Shown here one piece after another: positions 14,280 to 19,358 of a stretch of 19,358 bases of DNA. Numbering within the stretch: position 1 is the stretch's first letter; each line of letters starts with the position of its first letter. The stretch comes from Treponemataceae bacterium. GTDB lineage: Bacteria > Spirochaetota > Spirochaetia > Treponematales > Treponemataceae. The notes under the pieces are model-generated. The model searched no databases, was not told where the DNA came from, and saw only the letters and a program-made list of their open reading frames with translations. The stretch spans positions 1 through 19,358 of the forward strand of contig JAILRX010000241.1 of the NCBI GenBank assembly GCA_024697985.1, written 5' to 3'. Both the position numbers and the translations under genes were made by a program.

Positions 14280-15554
14280 TTATTTTTCGGAGCTGGCATT
14301 TAACGTGTTGGCTCCGAAAATCATTTTTACCGACTTGATTCTTCGTTGAGCCTGGTCTTCAATTTCATAAACGACACCGTTTCGTTTGATAACTTCGCCG
14401 ACACCCGGCAAACTTCCAAACTGTTCCAAAAGCCATCCGCCAAGCGTATCAAAATTTTCCGAACTCAAGTTCATGAAAAAAGCTTCATTCAGATCATCCA
14501 AACGAATTTCACCCGGCACAATAACCTGATTGTTTTTCAAAATCTTGATTCTGTTCAAAGGCGACGATTCTTCCTCGTTCAACGAGCGCATGCTTCGACC
14601 AAACACCGCGCACAGAATATCATCCATCGTGATAAGTCCGGCGTTGCATCCATGCTCATCCACTACTATCGCGATGTTATGTCTTTCCTTTTTCATGTAG
14701 CGCAAAACAGAAACTGCACTGATAGTTTCAGGCACATAGCAGGCACTTCGGCACACCTTTTTGATGTCAAAATTATTCTGATCAAACATATCCTTGTAGC
14801 TAAGGATACCGATGATATTTTCAAGATTTTTTGAGTAAACCGGCAGCTTAGAAAAGCCTGAATAGGCAAACGTATCAAGCACTTTATCATAAGAGGCATT
14901 TTCGTCAACGCCAATAACGAACTGCTTTGGCTTCATGATGTCACGTACGCGCAAATCTCCAAACTCAACGATGTTGGTAAGGATGCTTTTTTCGCTTTTT
15001 TCAAGCGTACCTTCAATCTGTCCCATGTCGATGAGAGTTTTAAGTTCCTCTTCAGTTATGAGCTTCTTCTTTTTCTTTCTTCCAAAACCTGATGCCGCAA
15101 AATCCACGAACTTTGTCAAAAGCGAGAAAATCAACGTGACAGGCGTCAAAATCAAGTCAAAACCGCGCAGTAAAACCGCATGATTTTGAGCCACCTTAAG
15201 AGGATTCTGAGTCGCAACCGTCTTTGGCAGAATTTCGCCAAAAATTATGATTAAAATCGTGAGGACAAATGTACACACGCCGACGCCCTTTGGACCAAAA
15301 GCCGAAAGAGCCAAAGTCGTTACCAAGCTCGACGTAAAAGTCGTAACCAGGTTGTTCCCGATAAGGATCGACCCCAAAAGCTTATCCATTCTGGAGCGCA
15401 TTTTATAAATCAGCTTTGCGTGTTTTTGTTTTTCCTGAACGGCACGTCTCAGCTGAATTTTGTTCAGCGAAACAAAGGCCGTCTCGCTCGACGAGAAAAA
15501 CGCACTGAAATAAATCAAGACAATCAGGAGAACTGCATAAAACGCGTAAATCAT
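14280..15554 (-). CDS. CNNM/CorC-type membrane protein, paralogue 2 (TlyC-like)
   Basis: A 424-aa protein of the DUF21-CBS-CBS-CorC_HlyC family, often labelled hemolysin but now associated with Mg2+ (or Co2+) export. The CNNM membrane domain occupies residues 1-150 with S21-S-S-E-T-A-F-V-S-L-N-K after the first helix and F-G-E-I-L-P-K-T (105-112). A basic stretch (G-R-K-K-K-K-K) precedes the cytosolic CBS pair, which contains D-I-M-K-P and I-A-I-V-V-D-E-H-G. The C-terminal transporter-associated domain starts with V-P-G-E-I-R-L-D-D-L-N. Its ATG overlaps the upstream paralogue's stop (ATGA, 15551-15554), and a strong GGAGGG (15566-15561) lies in that gene's end, so translation is coupled. No minus-strand terminator is evident after it. 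Confidence 0.88.
   Translation of the reverse strand: MIYAFYAVLLIVLIYFSAFFSSSETAFVSLNKIQLRRAVQEKQKHAKLIYKMRSRMDKLLGSILIGNNLVTTFTSSLVTTLALSAFGPKGVGVCTFVLTILIIIFGEILPKTVATQNPLKVAQNHAVLLRGFDLILTPVTLIFSLLTKFVDFAASGFGRKKKKKLITEEELKTLIDMGQIEGTLEKSEKSILTNIVEFGDLRVRDIMKPKQFVIGVDENASYDKVLDTFAYSGFSKLPVYSKNLENIIGILSYKDMFDQNNFDIKKVCRSACYVPETISAVSVLRYMKKERHNIAIVVDEHGCNAGLITMDDILCAVFGRSMRSLNEEESSPLNRIKILKNNQVIVPGEIRLDDLNEAFFMNLSSENFDTLGGWLLEQFGSLPGVGEVIKRNGVVYEIEDQAQRRIKSVKMIFGANTLNASSEK
14284..14328 (+). terminator. Intrinsic terminator of the permease operon inside the opposing CDS
   Basis: TTTTCGGAGC (14284-14293) pairs over 10 bp with GCTCCGAAAA (14311-14320) around a 17-nt loop, followed by TCATTTTT (14321-14328). 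The U-tract is on the + strand, so it fits the gene ending at 14276. It lies wholly inside the last codons of the convergent CNNM gene that ends at 14280. Confidence 0.65.
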
Positions 15555-16852
15555 TTTTTGCCCTCCTTTGCCTCGTGATTCAAAATCAAAAGCACCTTGT
15601 TCACTTTTCGCTCGGTCGCATCAATGACACGCAGCTTACAATCCTTCAATTCAAGCTCGGCAGAAACTCCAGGAAATCCATCGAAGGCTTCCATCAGATA
15701 GCCGTTGATCGTTTCATAATCGGCACTCTGCAAATCCAGATCAAAAAGCTCGTTAATTTCATCAAGACGGACAGTTCCATCCACTTCTATTTCTTTATCA
15801 CTGATTTTCTTGATGTCTGGCGTAAAATTGTTTCCAAATTCGTCATTGATTTTTCCAAAAATTTCCTCGGCAATATCTTTTTTAGTCAGAATTCCAGAAG
15901 TTCCAGAATACTCATCAATTACGATTGCGACGTTTTCCTGGTTTTCATCAAGCATCTGCTGGATTGACGACATGTTTTTGCTTTCAAGAATGAAAAATGG
16001 CTTTCTCATCAGATTTTTGATGTCAAAATTTTTTTCGTTCGCCTTCGTGAACAAAAGGTCTTTCATATGGATGATGCCTTTTATATCATCCAAATCCTTG
16101 CCGTAAACCGGAAAGTACGAGAACTTCGTCTTCTGATAAATTTCCATCATCTCGCGATACGAAATTGTTATCGGAACCGCCCTGATTTTTGTCCTTGGCG
16201 TCATTATGTCGTAAGCTGATAAATCCGTGAATTTGAACACACGGTTCATCATCTGCTTTTCTCCGTGATCCAAAACGCCTTCTTCTTCACCAACCTGAAT
16301 GTACTGTTTTATGTCCTCTTCGGTAAAAGAAACCTTTTTATCTTCGATTTTGATGTGGAAAACTTTTGCAATGAAACGAACGCATTTTATCAAAACGAAA
16401 ACAATCGGATTGACGATTACGCTCACGGCCTGAATAAAAGGCGCAAAAAAGAACGAAAATTTTTCCGGAAAATGAGTCGCAAGTGTTTTAGGAATGATTT
16501 CACCAAAAATGAGGAGGACCACCGTAACACCGGCTGTTGCGTAACCAAGACCACTCTGCCCGAAAATTTCGAGACAAACTGATGTGATTATTGCCGAAAG
16601 CACGATGTTTACGACATTATTGCCGACAAGAATCGTGTTCAAAAGCTTTTCTTTCTTGTCTAAAAGACGGCCGGCCCGAATGGCCTTTTTATTGCCCTTA
16701 TTTCGTAAAAGTCTTAATCGAAGTTTATTGATTGAAAAAAATGCGCTTTCCGAGGCTGAAAAGATCGCAGAAAGCAAAATCAGGACTACCGCTATTATCA
16801 GTAGTCCTATTATTTTTGGAGTAAAAATTGTGGGTTGCCCGCCTGTATCCAT
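15551..16852 (-). CDS. CNNM/CorC-type membrane protein, paralogue 1 (TlyC-like)
   Basis: A 433-aa protein with the same domain order as the following gene: DUF21/CNNM membrane domain with S-A-S-E-S-A-F-F-S-I-N-K (32-43) and F-G-E-I-I-P-K-T (116-123), CBS pair from about 210 with D-I-M-T-P-R (215-220) and V-A-I-V-I-D-E-Y-S-G, and a CorC_HlyC domain starting V-D-G-T-V-R-L-D-E-I-N. The two share motifs but are clearly diverged, so the duplication is old; they might form a heterodimer, since CNNM/CorC proteins act as dimers (inference). D-I-M-T-P-R is the standard family form, whereas paralogue 2 has D-I-M-K-P. The Shine-Dalgarno is weak (CGGAAA, about 4 nt before ATG). The gap to the upstream lipoprotein gene is 26 nt. 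Confidence 0.88.
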   Translation of the reverse strand: MDTGGQPTIFTPKIIGLLIIAVVLILLSAIFSASESAFFSINKLRLRLLRNKGNKKAIRAGRLLDKKEKLLNTILVGNNVVNIVLSAIITSVCLEIFGQSGLGYATAGVTVVLLIFGEIIPKTLATHFPEKFSFFFAPFIQAVSVIVNPIVFVLIKCVRFIAKVFHIKIEDKKVSFTEEDIKQYIQVGEEEGVLDHGEKQMMNRVFKFTDLSAYDIMTPRTKIRAVPITISYREMMEIYQKTKFSYFPVYGKDLDDIKGIIHMKDLLFTKANEKNFDIKNLMRKPFFILESKNMSSIQQMLDENQENVAIVIDEYSGTSGILTKKDIAEEIFGKINDEFGNNFTPDIKKISDKEIEVDGTVRLDEINELFDLDLQSADYETINGYLMEAFDGFPGVSAELELKDCKLRVIDATERKVNKVLLILNHEAKEGKK

Positions 16853-16878
16853 GCAGTTTCCGTTTACTCAGAGTCCGC

Positions 16879-17871
16879 TTACTCAGCGGCTTTTTCTTCA
16901 GCAGGTGCTTCTGCGCCTTCTTCTGAAGCTTCTGCGTTTTCTGCTGCCGGCAGATACTGCTGCATATATTCGAGAGACTGTTTGATGCTTTCAACCTGTT
17001 TTGATTTTGGGCTGGCATCAATTGCCTTATTCATCAATTCAACAATCTGTTCTGGAGTTCCAAGCTGTGTGTTTGCAAGCAAATAGCAGGCAGTCATGTA
17101 GGCTTCCTGTTTATCGTCTGCAGGAACAGTTTCGTCTTCAGCTACCTTGAGGAAGATGTCGATTGCACCCTGAGCATTTCCCTGTCCGTATTCGCCGATT
17201 GCTTCAACATAGGCAAATGAAAGAGCATATTTTGTTCCAAGACCAGTTTCGTTATCCGGATCAACCTGCTTGATTTCAGAAAGCAAATCAGTCGTAAGAT
17301 ATCTGTATGAACTGTCGAGACTTGAAATCAAGTTGTCGATTGCATAAAGTCTGTCCAAATCCTGTGCATCAGCAAGCTCTTTTCTAGCCTTAGTAACTTC
17401 CTTAGATTTTTTGTTGTAAGAAACTACCTTAGAAATTACTTTTGATGTTGAAAGAAGAATATCGTCATTGATTACAGAACCTAAAACGTATCCTTCTGGA
17501 GTTGCAAGAATGATTGCCGGCAAAGCCTGTACTGTAAACTTGTTTGCCATTTCATATCCTTCCTGAAGGGTAAGATAGTCCTTTTCGTCCTGATTTCCAA
17601 AATCGTAGCTCAAAAGAACATAGTTTGAAGCAACCTTTTTCTGAAATGATTTCTTATTGAAAGACTCATTCAATTTCTGGCTTGTTTCGTCACCTTCGAT
17701 ATTTGAAAAGAAGACAAGAATATTTTTATCCAATTCATCTGCTTCTGAACTTGCCGAAGCCCAGCTTGTTCTCCATGGAGATTCTTCTGATGATTTTCCA
17801 CAAGAAGTAAACATCACGCAGCTAAAAATCATTGCAAGTGCAAGCAATGAACCAATAAAATTACGTTTCAT
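16879..17871 (-). CDS. Thioredoxin-fold lipoprotein lacking CXXC, with TPR-like C-terminal part
   Basis: A 330-aa exported protein. Residues 1-24 are a lipoprotein signal peptide (K-R at the start, hydrophobic core, F-T-S-C24 lipobox), placing it on a periplasm-facing or surface membrane leaflet. Residues 32-150 look like a thioredoxin-like domain: I-L-V-F-F-S (51-56) is the strand before the active site, and L-P118-A-I-I-L-A-T-P-E-G matches the cis-Pro loop. The position expected to hold C-x-x-C reads S-N-I-E-G-D, so it cannot be a dithiol oxidoreductase. Residues 165-310 are helical with TPR-like spacing, and the last ~20 residues are Ala/Glu-rich. A binding or chaperone role is inferred. 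AAGGAA gives a good Shine-Dalgarno. It follows purL by 31 nt with no terminator between. Confidence 0.7.
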   Translation of the reverse strand: MKRNFIGSLLALAMIFSCVMFTSCGKSSEESPWRTSWASASSEADELDKNILVFFSNIEGDETSQKLNESFNKKSFQKKVASNYVLLSYDFGNQDEKDYLTLQEGYEMANKFTVQALPAIILATPEGYVLGSVINDDILLSTSKVISKVVSYNKKSKEVTKARKELADAQDLDRLYAIDNLISSLDSSYRYLTTDLLSEIKQVDPDNETGLGTKYALSFAYVEAIGEYGQGNAQGAIDIFLKVAEDETVPADDKQEAYMTACYLLANTQLGTPEQIVELMNKAIDASPKSKQVESIKQSLEYMQQYLPAAENAEASEEGAEAPAEEKAAE

Positions 17872-17902
17872 AAAAATTCCTTATCCAATTAATTTTTCTG
17901 CA

Positions 17903-19358
17903 TTAGTTAAAATAACGCACGCCAGATGCAAAAATGTTTTCATTTTTGTTTCCGCCAATATTTTTCAAAAGTGAATCGCTTTCGCCAAACTGACCCATTC
18001 CAACAGTTCTTTCGCTGTGTCCCATCTTTCCAAGGACTCGACCATCCGGACTTGTCAATCCTTCGATCGCAAACGCAGATCCGTTTGGATTGTCTGGTTC
18101 ATAAATGGCAGGATTTCCATTTTCATCACAATATTGTGTAAACACCTGACCCTTATTAAACAATTCTTTTGCAAGTTGGTTACTGATAATAATTCGTCCT
18201 TCACCGTGTGAAATCGGAACCATGTGGCAGCCTTCTGCAAGTACGCCTTCGTTCAAAGCCCAAGGTGAAGTTGCACTTGTAAGTCGAGTTCTAGCAACTC
18301 GGCTGATATGTCGTCCGATTGTATTGAACGTCAACGTTGGCATATCTTCAGTAACAGTCTTGATTTCGCCGTAAGGAACCAATCCGACCTTGATGAGGGC
18401 CTGGAATCCGTTACAGATACCCAAAACCAGACCATCACGCATCTTAAGCAAATCCATGATTGAATCAGCTACTCTGTTTTCTCTAAGAACGTTGGCGATG
18501 AACTTTCCGCTTCCGTCCGGTTCGTCACCGCAGCTGAATCCGCCACTCAAGGCAAAAATCTGAGCTGTCCTGATTTCTTTTTCAAGTTCGTTAAGTGAAT
18601 CTTCCAGAGCTTCTTTAGAATAGTTCTTGAATACGATGATTTTAGGATCTGCTCCTGCAAGGGCAAAAGCACGAGCCATATCGAATTCACAGTTTGTTCC
18701 AGGGAATACAGGAAGAACAACTTTTGGCTTAGCAGTTGAAGTTGATTTCAATGAGTTGATATTTTTTCTTGCTTCGGCAACACTTTCGTGAACTTTTGAA
18801 GCCCAATCCGGCATTGATTTTTCTGAACCAAGAACTGCTTTTTCGCAATCTTTTCCACTTACTGGCGGGAATACCTTGGCAAGCTTTCCTTCCCAGGCTT
18901 TTTCTGCTTCATCAATTGAAATTGATGCGCCAGAACCAAGTCTGATTTCTTTTTCTGCGATAGTCTTTCCAATCAACTCAAGACCAGGAATTTCTTTTGC
19001 AAAACTATCATCAGCTTCGATTATGATAGAACCGTAAATAGCATCAAATACTTTTGGCAAAACTTCGTCTTTCAATTCAACACCGATTTTGTTTCCGAAT
19101 GCCATCTTAGAAACTGCTTCTGCAATACCACCAGCAAGTACAGAATACATTGCACGGATCTTTCCGTCCTTGTTCAACTGATAAAGTTTTGAAGCGTTTT
19201 CTTTGAATGAATCCCAGTCTGGTGTAAGATCATCAGTATATTTCTGGAAAAGGCAGTAAACTGAACTTCCAGCCTGCTTGAAATCACCACTCTGGATATT
19301 TTTAGCATTTTCTGTAGCAACGGCGAATGAAACGAGTGTAGGCGGAACGTTTAAGTTT
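17903..19358 (-). CDS. purL: Phosphoribosylformylglycinamidine synthase (single-chain PurL), C-terminal part
   Basis: Purine synthesis step 4: FGAR to FGAM with ATP and glutamine. The frame stays open to the window edge, and the residues before the Met at 19177 (P-P-T-L-V-S-F-A-V ... D-F-K-Q-A-G-S-S-V) are true PurL sequence, so the gene begins outside. The visible 484 residues cover the last ATP-binding-like subdomain and the class I glutamine amidotransferase domain: F-P-G-T-N-C-E at its start, nucleophile Cys in G-I-C-N-G-F-Q (codon 18415-18413), H-G-E-G, and a closing M-G-H-S-E-R carrying the His/Glu pair. The fused amidotransferase marks the large one-chain type rather than separate PurL/PurQ/PurS. 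It is probably cotranscribed with the downstream lipoprotein. Confidence 0.92.
   Translation of the reverse strand, partial: NLNVPPTLVSFAVATENAKNIQSGDFKQAGSSVYCLFQKYTDDLTPDWDSFKENASKLYQLNKDGKIRAMYSVLAGGIAEAVSKMAFGNKIGVELKDEVLPKVFDAIYGSIIIEADDSFAKEIPGLELIGKTIAEKEIRLGSGASISIDEAEKAWEGKLAKVFPPVSGKDCEKAVLGSEKSMPDWASKVHESVAEARKNINSLKSTSTAKPKVVLPVFPGTNCEFDMARAFALAGADPKIIVFKNYSKEALEDSLNELEKEIRTAQIFALSGGFSCGDEPDGSGKFIANVLRENRVADSIMDLLKMRDGLVLGICNGFQALIKVGLVPYGEIKTVTEDMPTLTFNTIGRHISRVARTRLTSATSPWALNEGVLAEGCHMVPISHGEGRIIISNQLAKELFNKGQVFTQYCDENGNPAIYEPDNPNGSAFAIEGLTSPDGRVLGKMGHSERTVGMGQFGESDSLLKNIGGNKNENIFASGVRYFN

Noticed and set aside
17342..17353. GCATAAAGTCTG match to the repeat core inside the lipoprotein gene
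   Set aside because: It encodes an ordinary in-frame segment and lacks the GC-rich flanks; likely chance.

Overview
The window is chromosomal DNA from a spirochaete, most likely a Treponema of the gut or rumen type. This is an inference from gene content, not a database match. Pointers are the kinetoplastid/plant-like phosphofructokinase, the tandem 'TlyC'-type CNNM/CBS proteins, a single-chain PurL, treponeme-style TPR and thioredoxin-like lipoproteins, and moderately low GC. All long stretches are coding. I saw no tRNA, rRNA, CRISPR array, insertion sequence or phage gene.

Layout: (1) 1-603 (+), 3' part of an acyl-ACP thioesterase. (2) 692-2182 (+), a DUF1846/UPF0371 protein behind a good extended -10 promoter. 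(3) 2185-6340 (-), three genes: a TPR-like exported protein, a divergent DUF2804-like protein, and a 739-aa protein of unknown function. The last two overlap by ATGA. (4) 6533-8917 (+), a probable lipid-modification operon: a GT8 glycosyltransferase fused to a PlsC-type acyltransferase, then a small CrtO-like membrane acyltransferase. A long terminator-like hairpin lies just before it. (5) 8905-9040, a GC-rich repeat island. (6) 9116-10549 (+), a beta-CASP metallo-beta-lactamase RNase, converging on (7) 10637-11968 (-), a phosphofructokinase; a bidirectional terminator separates them. (8) 12117-14276 (+), an RluA-family pseudouridine synthase followed by an ArsB/NhaD-type permease. (9) 14280-19358 (-), a compact set in the order purL, thioredoxin-like lipoprotein, CNNM paralogue 1, CNNM paralogue 2, with gaps of 31, 26 and -4 nt.

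Most of the metabolism is housekeeping: fatty-acid release, glycolysis, purine synthesis, rRNA/tRNA modification, RNA turnover and ion transport. The least ordinary parts are the GT8-acyltransferase/CrtO-like operon with its structured leader, the 90-nt-spaced GC-rich repeats that supply a stop codon, two or three genes whose best promoter would give leaderless mRNA, and two intrinsic terminators lying inside the 3' end of a convergent gene.
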